Positions 1 to 9,539 of a stretch of DNA of 64,000 nucleotides are shown here, in pieces. The notes under the pieces were generated by a model. That model had not been told where the DNA came from and made no database searches. It was given only the letters and a program-made list of their open reading frames with translations. Each line of letters starts with the position of its first letter. Position 1 is the first letter of the stretch. The DNA comes from Ricordea florida. Taxonomy: Eukaryota; Cnidaria; Anthozoa; Corallimorpharia; Ricordeidae. The DNA lies in the NCBI GenBank assembly GCA_949710005.1, contig OX453276.1:29244113-29308112 (forward strand). Direction: 5' to 3'. The position numbers and the translations under genes were made by a program.

Positions 1-536
1 ATGTGAGAATCAACCAAGTGATGCACTGATAGTAACCTCCGCGGCTGGCATTGTCGGGTCACGTGGTCAACTCTCGACCAATGAGAGCGGAGGAAACTTT
101 GTTGTTGAATTATCATTTGTGAAATTTGTTTAAAATTATTACCTGTATGACAGTGTTTCAGTTACCAAACTGTCTGCACTAATAATTATGGTTTGCTCAA
201 TGAGAACTTGAATGATGTTCATGTTCATGCAAATATTGGTCAAATGTCCGAGTACCCAAAATTCCCTTCAGTCTTTGGTCTAATGATGTAGCCATTTTCA
301 ACCTGACGTTTTTTCAATTACAGAAGCTGTATTGTCAACATAACAACAATAAGTGCATTGAAGCTATTTCAAATGCATATACAATTGTGCTCCAATAAAT
401 CAAATATTGGCTTTGTACTTGCAAGCACTAGCCACATGCAGTCATTGACTGCGTATTTTTTCTGTTTGCCTTTGCTTGCGTTGCACCCAGTTATCCTGAC
501 GAACAGTTAATTTCCCCATTCTATTTCCGTTACCAG
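1..536 (+). other. intron of acyl-CoA ligase gene
   Basis: No coding sequence recognised. This is the intron before the last exon of the acyl-CoA ligase gene; it closes with a pyrimidine-rich tract and an AG acceptor at 535-536. Confidence 0.6.
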
Positions 537-827
537 GTTGCACCGGCGGAGCTCGAGGCGTTGTTGATCACTCATCCGAACATTGACGATGCAGCTGTGA
601 TCGGTGTCCCGGATGAAAAGGCAGGAGAACTGCCCAAGGCTTTTGTTGTTCCCAAGGAAGACATCACGCCAGAACAAGTGGCCGAGTTTTTGGCTGCAAA
701 AGTTGCTCCTCAAAAGAAATTAAGAGGAGGCGTGGAATTTATCGACAAGATTCCTAAGTCTGCGAGCGGCAAGATACTGAGACGTCAACTAAAACAGCTA
801 GAGATTGACCGACTGAGCAAAGTTTGA
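537..827 (+). CDS. acyl-CoA ligase (AMP-binding family), last exon
   Basis: This is the C-terminal domain of an ANL-superfamily enzyme (4-coumarate-CoA ligase / luciferase-like), which activates a carboxylic acid with ATP and transfers it to CoA. The exon opens after the AG acceptor at 535-536 and encodes about 96 residues to the TGA at 825-827. It starts with [10 protein letters not shown], which in this family follows the hinge, and ends with the A10 motif [11 protein letters not shown] that carries the catalytic lysine. The rest of the gene lies upstream of the window, so the acyl substrate cannot be named. The C-terminal tripeptide SKV is only weakly like a peroxisomal targeting signal. 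An ATG inside the exon is not needed, since it is an internal exon piece. Confidence 0.9.
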   Translation, partial: VAPAELEALLITHPNIDDAAVIGVPDEKAGELPKAFVVPKEDITPEQVAEFLAAKVAPQKKLRGGVEFIDKIPKSASGKILRRQLKQLEIDRLSKV

Positions 828-1012
828 ATTCTCGTGTTCACTGAGCTGAATAACTTATGTCTTGGCAGTTTAGCATAGCAGATTTGTGGGTAATGAAGAG
901 GTTGTGGTGGGGAATTGTTCATTTGAAGCTATCTATGTTCACTGCTGGCGAAAGACCTCCTTTCTCAGAAACAACAGCATTGTGTTTCCCGCCGTATATA
1001 TAAGGAAAGATC

Positions 1013-1018
1013 AATAAA
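1013..1018 (+). terminator. AATAAA poly(A) signal of acyl-CoA ligase gene
   Basis: A canonical AATAAA lies 186 nt after the ligase stop codon, and no other gene intervenes. Confidence 0.6.
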
Positions 1019-3304
1019 ATCCAATGATGACGTTTTTATTGACAGCCGTTCCACAACCTTTGAACCGTCATGTTACTCGAAAAAGCGGAAGAATTAATTA
1101 ACATTTTGTAAGTTCGTACATTTATTTCTCAATCTCATAAATAACGAATAACAAATGACAAGCACCGTGACGTGTTTGGATATCTGATCAAACACGGCTC
1201 GTTTTCGCATTTTTAATTTCTCCCACCAAATTAGTTCGTGGATTAAAAGGTGTTCTAATTTACTTTCCGCTCATTGGTAGTTTTCAGACTGTTTGTATGT
1301 GGCATGACGCTCAAACCCGGCAGAAGTTGTTTGACTCAAACACTAGTAACGTGGACTCAGTGTTTTACGTATAATTTCTCGAATCGCCCGATTACCGGCA
1401 AAGCTAACTAACAGGTAACGAACAGGTACTCTGTTATTCTCGAAACGCAGCTTGCCCCCACGTGCACTCCCGCACAGAAGAAATCGCTTATTCTTCCCCG
1501 TACGTGTCGAACGATGCAACATTCCCATTTCCACGTCACAACAACAAAACTTTTAGCAATTTTGGATACCGACGCTCGTTTTTCTCGTTTCGAAAATATC
1601 GCCTCCCACATTTTCTATTTCTCTCATGTTTCGCGGCACCAATAGCTTCGGTGCTACTTAATGTCACAGACTTAAGTAAAATAATCGTGCTTTGTTTTGA
1701 ACTGGTTTATTGCCTCGGGTTTACAGACAACTAACTAGTCAACTGAAACAGAATAACATTCACGCAAATTAATTTCTAGTTATTTTAAGGATCTGAATGA
1801 AAAACGACCTAATTAACTTCATGTCAAAAATACTTACAATTCTGTGGGGCTTTATCCCGAATCTAGCACGTTAAAAAACAAGATATTTTCTGTGATTTAT
1901 GTGCACACTCTAATAAACACGTCGATTTTCAAGGAATCTCTCTCTCTCTCTTATCTCCTCTATCACATTTTTTTCCGACCACTCCTTGATTGGCGGGAGT
2001 CACGTTGCATAATCTGCCAACATGTGCAAAACACTCAAGCTCTGAAGATTTCAAAAGAGCGCGACTCGAGTGAGCGCTTTTAAAAGCTTCCTCCTAATTA
2101 AGGAGAATTTGAAGTTACGTTGAATAAACTCAGCATCTTCAACCTGACAAATTTGTAAATTCTTTTCATCTGTTATTGCCTTTGTTCATATCGGTCACAT
2201 CTCAGGAACACCCAACGACCGTTTCCTCCTAAATGCATTGAAAACACTCTTATTAGACTAGAAAACAGTCCTAAGAAAATACGCGCGCTGATTGGTTAGA
2301 ATTCGTGTTTCTACTAAACAATTAGATTATGAGCTCGAGATTTCTATCGCGTGATAGTTGACGAGGGCGCAGCCCGAGTCAACTATCACGCATAGAAATC
2401 GAGAGCGAATAATCTAATTGTTTTAGTATAAATCTACTAGTCGAACTCGATAGAAACGCAGAACTAGCAGGAGCTGTTGACGCGAGCAAAGAGAATTTAT
2501 ATTTTGATAATCAAAGTTAACAAGTTATTTTTCTTTTTTTCCAGAGTACTTTCAGGTCTCAAGAAATGCATTCTAAGCGGCGCTATGAAATTTCTATCTG
2601 TTCGTTTGTCCTGGGGCAACTTGAGTCTTTTCGAAATTCAAAGGCCTCAATATTATTTTCCCGAAAATTTTAGAAGCAACTTTAAGTTTTACTTAAAAGT
2701 GAGAATTTTTCTGATTCCTCTCTCGATCGCATTTTCTAATCCGAAAATTTTTAGGTTTCCTTATTCTACGAAAAATGGGCTAACTTGGGGACTGAAAAAC
2801 GAAAAATTAAACTTAAGAAAATCGTCGGGAATTTATTAGATATGCTACGAAAACTGTACATGAATGGAACGGTCATCTAGAGATTTTTAGCCTTTCTCAA
2901 GTTATAGAAAATTCTAGGCAATTCTTGATTCTGCGAACAGATATCTTACAGAAAACAGTCGTTGGGTGCCCGGCCCCTGATATAGCTTGCCTGCTATATT
3001 TGTCTATTTCTTGTACCTCCCTAATAACTACAGTGTTGCATGTAAAGTATGGTCTTATGGCACTCCATTCAAAATGGTGTACGGTAAGCAGAAACTTTCT
3101 GCTTGCTACAGCACTTAATTTCCTCCGCAGCCGATATATGAAAAGGTCAATTTTGCACGACCTGTATATTAAGCAGACAGTACTAGCAGGATACGTGTTT
3201 TCTTGAAACAGTGTTATATGTTCAACAATTACTATCTGCGATCGTCTGCCAACTGCGATCCGCGATCGTTTGCGATCGTCTGCGATCAAATGGAAATTAT
3301 ATCA
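1019..3304. other. intergenic, no gene recognised
   Basis: AT-rich host sequence. Short open frames here have no recognisable domain. It contains one fold-back MITE (2311-2429) and a short run of GCGATCGT-like repeats near 3240-3290. Confidence 0.5.
2311..2429. repeat. fold-back MITE
   Basis: A nearly perfect palindrome: the left arm from CTACTAAACAATTAGATTAT pairs with the right arm ending AATCTAATTGTTTTAGTA, with a GTGATAGTTGAC / GTCAACTATCAC core and a short GC-rich loop. It carries no ORF. Similar fold-back units recur elsewhere in this window. Confidence 0.75.
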
Positions 3305-3322
3305 TTCTTATGTGACAACTTT
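3305..3322. repeat. left arm of host hairpin interrupted by element 1
   Basis: The 18-bp sequence TTCTTATGTGACAACTTT is the exact reverse complement of 15395-15412. If element 1 is removed, the two arms lie about 80 bp apart, so the element landed at the inner edge of the right arm of a small host inverted repeat, probably a MITE. Confidence 0.7.
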
Positions 3323-3409
3323 TATTTGCTCGTGCAGACTAGAGAAATGTTTGTTTATGCCACAAACCTGAAAAGGTGGCGTGTCTGCTTTAAAGTGGCA
3401 AATGAAAGT

Positions 3410-3921
3410 AGAGAGGGAGAAAACTACGAGTTTGGGACACAGGAATTTTGATAAGGATTTTTAGCTTATAAGCTAAATTGGTTTTTCAAATTTGATCAGG
3501 AATTTAACCAGCAGAATAAAAGACAAAAAAAATACTTATCGAATTCCTAAGACCCAGAAGACCTAGTCAAACCCTCAAGCCTTAACAAAGCCCCCTGCCA
3601 AGCCGCCGCTAGGCATTGTTGAAGCCTCTGCAAAGTTTTGGCGAACCCGATACCAAGCCGGGAATTCTGGGTCACAGGAATTTAATCAGCAGCATAAAAG
3701 CCGGGTGAGCGGAGTTTCTGCAAAGTTTTGGCCCAGCCTCCTCAATCAAGAGGGGTCGACAGGCGGGGCGAGAGGATCGAGCGAAGGGCGTGTCCCCACC
3801 AGCGGCAAAGCCTCTGCATGGTATTGTCGGAGCCTCCGGTACTGAGATACAGGAATTTAATCAGAGATTTCTCGGACAGGCGGATTAAAAATTTGAAAAG
3901 CGGCTTAAAGATTTGATATTT
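3410..3921 (+). repeat. left terminal inverted repeat of element 1
   Basis: 512 bp, with no difference from the reverse complement of 14883-15394 found by eye. Inside are several copies of an AGGAATTTAA-type motif (near 3440, 3499, 3676 and 3853). The inner edge holds CTTAAAGAT (3903-3911), a match to the motif found upstream of the element's genes, 26 nt before the first ATG at 3937. Identical arms suggest recent insertion or gene conversion. Confidence 0.95.
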
Positions 3922-3936
3922 CTTACAAAAGTAATT

Positions 3937-4395
3937 ATGGATCAGTTAAGAGAATTATATATTTACGAATTAAGAATAATAGCGAAAGATCTTGAAATTA
4001 AAGGAAGAGCAAAAATGAGCAAGCAAGAACTAATTGAGGAAATTTCAAATTTTAAAGATGAGGAAATTACTGATTTAATTGAAAAAGTTGCCCTTATTAG
4101 TAGAATTATTTGTGATCATGGAAAAATAAAAAAATTTTGCAGCGAATGTAATGGGTATAATTGCTTGCTACATAATAAATATAAATATCACTGTAAGGAA
4201 TGCGGAGGATCCCAAATATGCGCGCACAATAAACAAAAACAACATTGTAAGGAATGCGAAGGTTCACATATTTGCGAACATAATAAACAAAAACAACAAT
4301 GTAAAGAATGCGTTGGATCCCAAATATGCGAACACGGCAAGCAAAAAGCATCTTGCAAGGATTGCAGAATGAAATTATTTTATGATTTAGAATAA
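3937..4395 (+). CDS. SAP-domain protein with Cys/His repeats
   Basis: 152 residues from ATG 3937; an upstream TTG in frame lies in the terminal repeat and is a poor start. Residues 1-40 look like a SAP DNA-binding helix-extended-helix (DQLRELYIYELRIIAKDLEI, then KMSKQELIEEI). From about residue 58 follow four or five repeats of about 17 residues with the pattern ICEHNKQKQxCKECxGSQ, a CxxC/H zinc-ribbon-like array familiar from giant-virus proteins. The same SAP-type start heads the split polymerase leader of element 2, so SAP modules sit next to the terminal repeats in both elements. Role unknown; binding to element ends is a reasonable guess, not shown. Confidence 0.75.
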   Translation: MDQLRELYIYELRIIAKDLEIKGRAKMSKQELIEEISNFKDEEITDLIEKVALISRIICDHGKIKKFCSECNGYNCLLHNKYKYHCKECGGSQICAHNKQKQHCKECEGSHICEHNKQKQQCKECVGSQICEHGKQKASCKDCRMKLFYDLE

Positions 4396-4415
4396 AAGCG
4401 AAGAATGGGTAATTG

Positions 4416-4447
4416 TGTTATGAAACCTTTATTTTGGTTTGATAACA
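4416..4447 (+). terminator. hairpin after SAP/Cys gene
   Basis: Arms TGTTATGAAACC (4416-4427) and GGTTTGATAACA (4436-4447) pair at 11 of 12 positions around an 8-nt T-rich loop, 20 nt after the stop codon. A very similar hairpin follows two other genes (5135-5166, 9898-9941), so it is probably a transcript-end signal. Confidence 0.6.
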
Positions 4448-4487
4448 AAAATTGATATTTAAAAAATAAAACACAAAATAAAAAAAG

Positions 4488-4808
4488 ATGGAAAATAAAT
4501 TTTACGGGAAAAACTATTATTATGAATATGACGATGATGAAGATGAAATCGATTCTTTTAATCTTAATTATCATAATATGAAAAAACTAAAAATAAAAGA
4601 TTTTATGGAAGTAATTAAAGATGATTTTGAAAAAACTATATCAAAAAATCGGTTTAGTTTTAAAAAGGAGGCTATACGTTGTACTGTTAGAGTTATTTAT
4701 ATGAAAAGGGGAATTAATGGCGATATTAAATTAAGTAATAATTATACCTTTGATGAAATAAAAAACACTAATAAATTTGTGAAAGATATTTTACACATAT
4801 ATTCATAA
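4488..4808 (+). CDS. unknown acidic protein, element 1
   Basis: 106 residues. Not recognised. The N-terminal third is Tyr/Asp/Glu-rich (YYYEYDDDEDEID), the rest is basic with likely helices. It sits between the SAP/Cys gene and the next small ORF on the same strand, preceded by an A-rich leader. The tightly spaced next gene starts 7 nt after its stop. No counterpart is visible in the part of element 2 within this window. The ORF is open and AT-rich like its neighbours, so it is probably real, but no function is proposed. Confidence 0.6.
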   Translation: MENKFYGKNYYYEYDDDEDEIDSFNLNYHNMKKLKIKDFMEVIKDDFEKTISKNRFSFKKEAIRCTVRVIYMKRGINGDIKLSNNYTFDEIKNTNKFVKDILHIYS

Positions 4809-4815
4809 AATACGA

Positions 4816-5121
4816 ATGAAAAAAATTGAAGATAATTTTATTTTTCCTTTTTGTAAGGATGATGAAGAGTTTTATTTTTCAGATGCAGTTTGCGGGTATA
4901 GGGGTAAAAATATTAGTATTAAAAATTTTGATGAGAATTATTTAATTAGGTTTTTAGATTTTAATATAGGAATAGATCGTTATGTTATTGAACATAAAAA
5001 GAAATTCTACAAAAGTTTGTGGGGTGATTTATTGGCTGTAGCGTGGAACCCCAAAAGAGTTGTGGATTGGTGTTATGATATTGAAGAGCAAGAAATTTTT
5101 AATTCTTTGCCCAATGAATAA
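4816..5121 (+). CDS. unknown small protein with WNPKRVVDWCYD motif, element 1
   Basis: 101 residues. Begins 7 nt after the previous stop, so the two are probably cotranscribed. The C-terminal motif AWNPKRVVDWCYDIEEQE resembles a short tryptophan/cysteine motif seen in many uncharacterised proteins of large DNA viruses (recognition from memory only). No membrane segment is seen. It lacks a plausible His/Asp/Cys protease triad. A hairpin follows the gene at 5135-5166, separating it from the convergent minus-strand gene ending at 5172. Confidence 0.6.
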   Translation: MKKIEDNFIFPFCKDDEEFYFSDAVCGYRGKNISIKNFDENYLIRFLDFNIGIDRYVIEHKKKFYKSLWGDLLAVAWNPKRVVDWCYDIEEQEIFNSLPNE

Positions 5122-5134
5122 TAGAATATAATTA

Positions 5135-5166
5135 TGTTATATAACCTAAGTACTGGTTACATAACA
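5135..5166. terminator. hairpin between convergent genes
   Basis: Arms TGTTATATAACC (5135-5146) and GGTTACATAACA (5155-5166), 11 of 12 paired, 8-nt loop. It lies between the 101-aa gene (stop at 5121) and the minus-strand gene ending at 5172, where it could end transcripts from both sides. Same motif as at 4416-4447. Confidence 0.65.
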
Positions 5167-5171
5167 AAAAT

Positions 5172-5804
5172 TTATCTGAATCTTAAACTAAAAGTTATGA
5201 GGGAACCCTTCTGATCAAGTTTTTTCCATTCGTTGTCCAAGATAGATAAATCAAAGTGGTTTATGGGATTCTCATATTTTTGAACCGGAATTGTTGGGTA
5301 ATCCTTTGAGGGTATGTTTGCGAGTAGGTGTGATGGTTTAAGTTTCACAGGTTCGCCATATTTAGTTTTATTCATATATGAAGATTTATTATCTACTATA
5401 CTGCACATAAGTCTCAGCGGCTCCTTAAACTGAATATTTATGGGGTATAATTTACCAGGATCTAAAACTTCAGGAACTCCTAAACCAACCGCCAACCCTC
5501 TCGTAAGTTTAACTTTGGTGCTCTTATTTGAATAAAGATAGTCAACAGTATTAGTCTCAATTATTGTTATTTTTTCCACTTCAGGATCATTAATAAAGAT
5601 CGATAGAAGGCCATGAAAAGAATATGTACCAGGTTGAATTATGAAACCCTTATTTTTTTCATCTAATATTGTCTGCCGGTCCTTGAAATTAATCAATCTT
5701 TTAGCTTGTATATTACAATCCAGGAGTTGTATCTCCCGAAGATTTTTCAGCGGAGGATCTAAATAAATCCTACTTTCTGAATCGTACATTGTAATACTCA
5801 GCAT
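5172..5804 (-). CDS. candidate minor capsid (penton-like) protein
   Basis: 210 residues. The chain is predicted to be mostly beta-strand, with no membrane segment, and ends in INHFDLSILDNEWKKLDQKG then SLITFSLRFR, a closing-strand pattern like that of single jelly-roll penton-type proteins of Polintons and adintoviruses. It is the last gene of the minus-strand structural block, 49 nt after the 533-aa gene. A TCTAAAGAT motif lies about 24-32 nt upstream of its ATG (5828-5836). The homologue in element 2 would lie beyond the window. The penton assignment rests on gene context and the C-terminal pattern only; an unrelated structural protein is possible. Confidence 0.45.
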   Translation of the reverse strand: MLSITMYDSESRIYLDPPLKNLREIQLLDCNIQAKRLINFKDRQTILDEKNKGFIIQPGTYSFHGLLSIFINDPEVEKITIIETNTVDYLYSNKSTKVKLTRGLAVGLGVPEVLDPGKLYPINIQFKEPLRLMCSIVDNKSSYMNKTKYGEPVKLKPSHLLANIPSKDYPTIPVQKYENPINHFDLSILDNEWKKLDQKGSLITFSLRFR

Positions 5805-5827
5805 TTTGTTTTGATTACACCATGTTC

Positions 5828-5836
5828 ATCTTTAGA
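5828..5836 (-). promoter_or_regulatory. TCTAAAGAT motif upstream of 210-aa gene
   Basis: The minus-strand sequence TCTAAAGAT lies about 24-32 nt before the ATG at 5804. The same motif precedes other structural genes of both elements at similar spacing. Confidence 0.55.
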
Positions 5837-5853
5837 TTTATATAATCAAAACA

Positions 5854-7455
5854 TTAACGAAACAAAAACCAGGATAATAACGCTCCGCCAACCGCTAAAA
5901 CAATAAGATTATTTTGATGAGGAGATGTTTCTATATTACTAACTTGTTCTTCTTCCTCCTTTTCATTTGATTTAGGTTTCATTGGTTGGGGATTGGTATT
6001 TAATATAACTTTCGTTGATCCCAAACTATTTGGTATTCCAACAGCTTTTGTTTTAACATTTACTGTATTATTTACCCCGAAAGTCATATCTTCTGTAGCT
6101 ATTTTCAGATCATTATTGTACCCAATCACACTCTCTGTATTTATAATTAAATTACTAGGCATCAGCCAAACTCCTGGAGCTACCGCTAAATCAAGCCTTA
6201 ATTTAGTTTCCTGCACAGATTTTTGGTAATTTTGAACGGATTTAGAAATATCATTTACTTTAACAGAACTTTCGAATAAATATTTGAATTCATTTTGCGT
6301 TTCGTTTGCTCCTCCGCCATTTCCCACAATAGAATTTCTGGTATTAACTTGTGCCCCCAATATGCAATATACAAAAGCTTCAACTGATCTATTTATTCTC
6401 CCCAACCCAGCCTTTGTTAAACCATGCCCAGATTCTGCTATAAACCAAGCATATTGAAAATCAACAAAATGGTCATTTCTCATCATTGAGATTAAATCGC
6501 CCTTATTTTTTCTTCCTCCATCATCGTAAAATTTATTTTCTCTGCTTGGCCAAATATTAGCTTCTTTATCATAACTCCTTTTAATCCTCACATTTTGGAA
6601 TCCCCCACCCGTTTTTTGTGCGGCTGCACTCCCAGGAACGCTTCCCGGGTCTGCATATCCTTCCCCGTAATCAATAAATATATCCCCAACCCCATTATTG
6701 GTTCCGCCCTTGAATCTAAAATCAGCTAAAGGTTTTTTCCACCCCTTAAAATCTTGATTATTACTTAAACCAAATTCTGCGCATAATCTATTATAAGCAT
6801 TTTTGTCGTAATGATTATTTTTAATAGAAAAAGTTTCTTCATCTGGATAAACCACGTTTAATTCCACCAATATTCTTCTTATTGTAAAGTATATGTGAAA
6901 TACGAAAAAACTTTTAATAACTTTTGGGTAACTAAAAATATCACTCAAACTTACCCCGCATCCAGATGTTGCGCACCAAACTGCCATATTTAACTGTTGT
7001 GGCCACTGACTAATATTTGGTTTACTCAACCAAGCTCTGGCTTCTTTTCCACTAGTAAAACCCACAGTTTGATTTTTAAAAACATTTATCATTTCTGCAG
7101 TAAAACTATCTTTTTCTGAAACATAAATATTTAGATTTGTTAATAATTTTGTTACATTAAGAGCAAATCCTTCAAATTTTATCCCTGGTATTGGGTATGT
7201 TTGGTTTGTAAATTTTAAACTTGAGGGAAATGAACTTACCTTGACTTTATTTTCAAGCCCCAAATCTTCCCATAATAATGTTTTCAAATTATTTGAAAGA
7301 TTTTCAGTCCATGTTTTTCCAGAAGGATCATCATCGGACATAATTGTTGTTCCATTAACTTTCCATTCAATATATCCCCCGAATGCATCATTAACAAATG
7401 TAAATTTTTCCAAGTTAGCTTTTGGGTACCTAGTTTTGAAATCGCCCAATAACAT
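5854..7455 (-). CDS. large unknown structural-type protein with C-terminal membrane anchor
   Basis: 533 residues. Not recognised. It starts MLLGDFKTRYPKANLEKFTF; the same N-terminus opens the partial gene at 63668 in element 2, so it is a conserved core gene of this family. Low-complexity Gly/Ala stretches lie near residues 278-290, and the C-terminus is a single hydrophobic segment (about 513-530, NNLIVLAVGGALLSWFLFR) after a Glu-rich linker, which makes it a tail-anchored or virion-membrane-associated protein. A TCTAAAGAT motif lies upstream at 7493-7501. The size and position, at the distal end of the structural block, would suit a virion surface or vertex protein, but that is inference. 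Confidence 0.65.
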   Translation of the reverse strand: MLLGDFKTRYPKANLEKFTFVNDAFGGYIEWKVNGTTIMSDDDPSGKTWTENLSNNLKTLLWEDLGLENKVKVSSFPSSLKFTNQTYPIPGIKFEGFALNVTKLLTNLNIYVSEKDSFTAEMINVFKNQTVGFTSGKEARAWLSKPNISQWPQQLNMAVWCATSGCGVSLSDIFSYPKVIKSFFVFHIYFTIRRILVELNVVYPDEETFSIKNNHYDKNAYNRLCAEFGLSNNQDFKGWKKPLADFRFKGGTNNGVGDIFIDYGEGYADPGSVPGSAAAQKTGGGFQNVRIKRSYDKEANIWPSRENKFYDDGGRKNKGDLISMMRNDHFVDFQYAWFIAESGHGLTKAGLGRINRSVEAFVYCILGAQVNTRNSIVGNGGGANETQNEFKYLFESSVKVNDISKSVQNYQKSVQETKLRLDLAVAPGVWLMPSNLIINTESVIGYNNDLKIATEDMTFGVNNTVNVKTKAVGIPNSLGSTKVILNTNPQPMKPKSNEKEEEEQVSNIETSPHQNNLIVLAVGGALLSWFLFR

Positions 7456-7492
7456 CTTATTCTTTGTTTTCCAATTTGCTTGATCTTTAGAT

Positions 7493-7501
7493 TAAGAATA
7501 A
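7493..7501 (-). promoter_or_regulatory. TCTAAAGAT motif upstream of 533-aa gene
   Basis: Minus-strand TCTAAAGAT about 38-46 nt before the ATG at 7455. The orthologous gene in element 2 has ATCTAAAG about 30-37 nt before its ATG. Confidence 0.55.
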
Positions 7502-7567
7502 GATGTAAAATTCAATTAATACCCGCAAAACAATTGCAACCAACTTCTGTTCTCTCATATACTAGTT

Positions 7568-8188
7568 TTAATGTCCTTTCCCTCCGGTAAGTTCTTTTAA
7601 TAGTTCTTCGCGAACTCCCCTCCTTATCACACTCATGTCCCAGTTTTTTTCTGAATCTTTTCTGAATTTTTGCCGTACTTCTTGTTTTAGTTTTTGAAAC
7701 TTTTCCAACTCAGATAAAATTATGGAAAATTCTTGATCGGATATTGCATTATCTTTCAAAGCCTTTGAAACTAAATCGCTAATGGTGTTTAATTTTGATT
7801 TTGCAATTGCAACGGTTTGTTCGTGTTTACTAACTTTACCCGAAAGACTTTTAGAGGCAAAACCAAATCCAATCGACAACCCGCCAAAAACCCCGCCGAC
7901 AACACCCAAGGGTACACCAATAATAGCACCGAATCCCGTGAGAGAAGTTCCTAATCCGCTCGCCGATAGAATAACTGAAATAAATCCGCCAGAAACACTA
8001 ATTTTTGTACATATTCCTCTCACCCTATTATATTTTTTCCTCACTTCTTCGTAATGTTTAATTTCTTTCTCAAGATTTTGTAATACCTCGCTTGATTTTT
8101 GTAGTCTGAAATTAATTGCGCCATCTCCGCTTTGTGTTTGGAAATTATTATTGGGTAATTGAGGATAAATTCCATTGTATTCGCCCAT
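7568..8188 (-). CDS. conserved membrane-associated coiled-coil protein
   Basis: 206 residues. A helical N-terminal region (about 30-60, KSSEVLQNLEKEIKHYEEVR) leads into a long Gly-rich hydrophobic stretch (about 64-112) with one or two possible membrane segments, then a second helical region (115-185) and a basic tail. Element 2 encodes a close homologue at 62941. The layout, amphipathic helices around a glycine-rich hydrophobic core, fits a membrane-active virion protein, but nothing identifies its function. Upstream sequence carries TTTAAAGAT (8214-8222). It lies 38 nt downstream of the 429-aa gene in the same direction. Confidence 0.7.
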   Translation of the reverse strand: MGEYNGIYPQLPNNNFQTQSGDGAINFRLQKSSEVLQNLEKEIKHYEEVRKKYNRVRGICTKISVSGGFISVILSASGLGTSLTGFGAIIGVPLGVVGGVFGGLSIGFGFASKSLSGKVSKHEQTVAIAKSKLNTISDLVSKALKDNAISDQEFSIILSELEKFQKLKQEVRQKFRKDSEKNWDMSVIRRGVREELLKELTGGKGH

Positions 8189-8213
8189 ATTGTATTTTAC
8201 TGTATGAAATGAT

Positions 8214-8222
8214 ATCTTTAAA
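8214..8222 (-). promoter_or_regulatory. TTTAAAGAT motif upstream of 206-aa gene
   Basis: Minus-strand variant of the TCTAAAGAT motif, about 26-34 nt before the ATG at 8188. The element 2 homologue has the TCTAAAGAT form at the same spacing. Confidence 0.5.
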
Positions 8223-8226
8223 TTTG

Positions 8227-9516
8227 TTACTTACTCTTCTTTTTTATGCTTTCCACAAAATATAGAACTACAGCCATTATCAATAACCAAGCATTCTTTC
8301 CTAAAAACCCAATAACTTCACCCGCTGTTTTGAAAAGAAAGCTAACTATTGCACCAACCATTCCGGGCAATATTTCACCTAATTTTTTACCTAAAGTTTT
8401 TAATCCATTTCCAACTCCTCTTCCTAAAGCAGATAAACCCTTTGAAAGATTAGAAACTATAACTCCAATAACGGCACCCACCGCACTTAGAACAGCAAAA
8501 ACTGTAAAACCATACTTTTTGAATATATACTTTAGTCGATCTCGCAATGTCATATTTTTAAGTATTTCTTCATTTCTTCTCCCTATCTCTGTCATTTCAT
8601 TTTCGTTTAATATTAACTGCTTTCTTGCTAGTTCATCGTAAGTTTCAACCCTTTTGATCAACCTATCTCTACTTTGTTCAATATTTTTCAAGCTAGCCAA
8701 ATCTTTCTTTCCCTTTTCATTCTCGGTTTTGATTTCTCGCAAATCATTAAGTAAAGTTTCTGCATATTGTCTTGCATCAATCTTCTGTCTAACTGCTTCT
8801 TCTAAAAAACTATCTTTTTCAACCATTTCGGTTTGTTGTCGTTCGATAATACTCCTCAAATCTTTTTCAATTGAAGCATATCGAGCTATTTCAATTTGAC
8901 TTGTTTCCACTACTGGTCTTAAACCAGACAATGCATTACGCAAATCCCTAAGTTCTTCATTTTTCTCGTTCAATTGAGATAAAAGATTATCACCTGTTTG
9001 CTCAACTTCTTCTGCCCTTTTACCCAGAGCTTCCATTATGCCGGCGGGGAGTTTTTTATTAATATCACCATTTTTATCGAAAAAATCATGCCATACAGAT
9101 TTGTCTCGCATGAGTTTAACTTGTATTTTACCAAAATCATTATATTGGAAAAAGAAAATAGGTTTTGCCTCTGGAAATTTTCTTAAAATTTCTCCCCAAG
9201 CTTCTTTATCTTTATCTTTTTCCCTTTCCATAAGGCGCATGGCTATTTCCCCACTTGTTAATTGTGTATCATCCACAAAATTGGGGTTTTGAAAAGAACT
9301 AGTAGATGTTATTCGAACAGGCGTTTCTGATGGTTTTCTACCAAGTAGTAAATCAGTTTCATCAAAATTATTAGGGTTATCTTCTTTCCCCACCCCAAAG
9401 GGATCGGTTTTTGGTAAAGGAAATTGGTAATCATCCCAGGATGATTCGTTATTTTTATCTTCGTCTTTTGATTTATTTAATTCGTCTAGGGGTAATTCTT
9501 CTCCTCCTTCTGCCAT
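8227..9516 (-). CDS. coiled-coil protein with C-terminal membrane domain
   Basis: 429 residues. The N-terminus is acidic and low-complexity. Residues about 155-315 form a long Glu/Lys-rich coiled coil. The last 95 residues are highly conserved with the element 2 homologue (61623) and contain hydrophobic segments around 335-355, 385-400 and 408-423, followed by a basic KKKSK tail. The conserved part includes YGFTVFAVLSAVGAVIGVIV and NAWLLIMAVVLYFVESIKKK. The N-terminal half diverges strongly between the two copies. Probably a virion membrane or tether protein; no enzyme motif is seen. TCTAAAGAT lies upstream at 9540-9548. Confidence 0.7.
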   Translation of the reverse strand: MAEGGEELPLDELNKSKDEDKNNESSWDDYQFPLPKTDPFGVGKEDNPNNFDETDLLLGRKPSETPVRITSTSSFQNPNFVDDTQLTSGEIAMRLMEREKDKDKEAWGEILRKFPEAKPIFFFQYNDFGKIQVKLMRDKSVWHDFFDKNGDINKKLPAGIMEALGKRAEEVEQTGDNLLSQLNEKNEELRDLRNALSGLRPVVETSQIEIARYASIEKDLRSIIERQQTEMVEKDSFLEEAVRQKIDARQYAETLLNDLREIKTENEKGKKDLASLKNIEQSRDRLIKRVETYDELARKQLILNENEMTEIGRRNEEILKNMTLRDRLKYIFKKYGFTVFAVLSAVGAVIGVIVSNLSKGLSALGRGVGNGLKTLGKKLGEILPGMVGAIVSFLFKTAGEVIGFLGKNAWLLIMAVVLYFVESIKKKSK

Positions 9517-9539
9517 GATTTTTTACTCATCAGTATGAA

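Noticed and set aside
3728-3916. 62-aa open frame in the left terminal repeat, also in the right repeat
   Set aside because: Identical only because the repeats are identical; no domain, and it overlaps the terminal repeat and its motifs.
3913-3936. TTG start upstream of the SAP/Cys gene
   Set aside because: Non-ATG and inside the terminal repeat edge; ATG 3937 fits the leader spacing and matches the start of the element 2 homologue.
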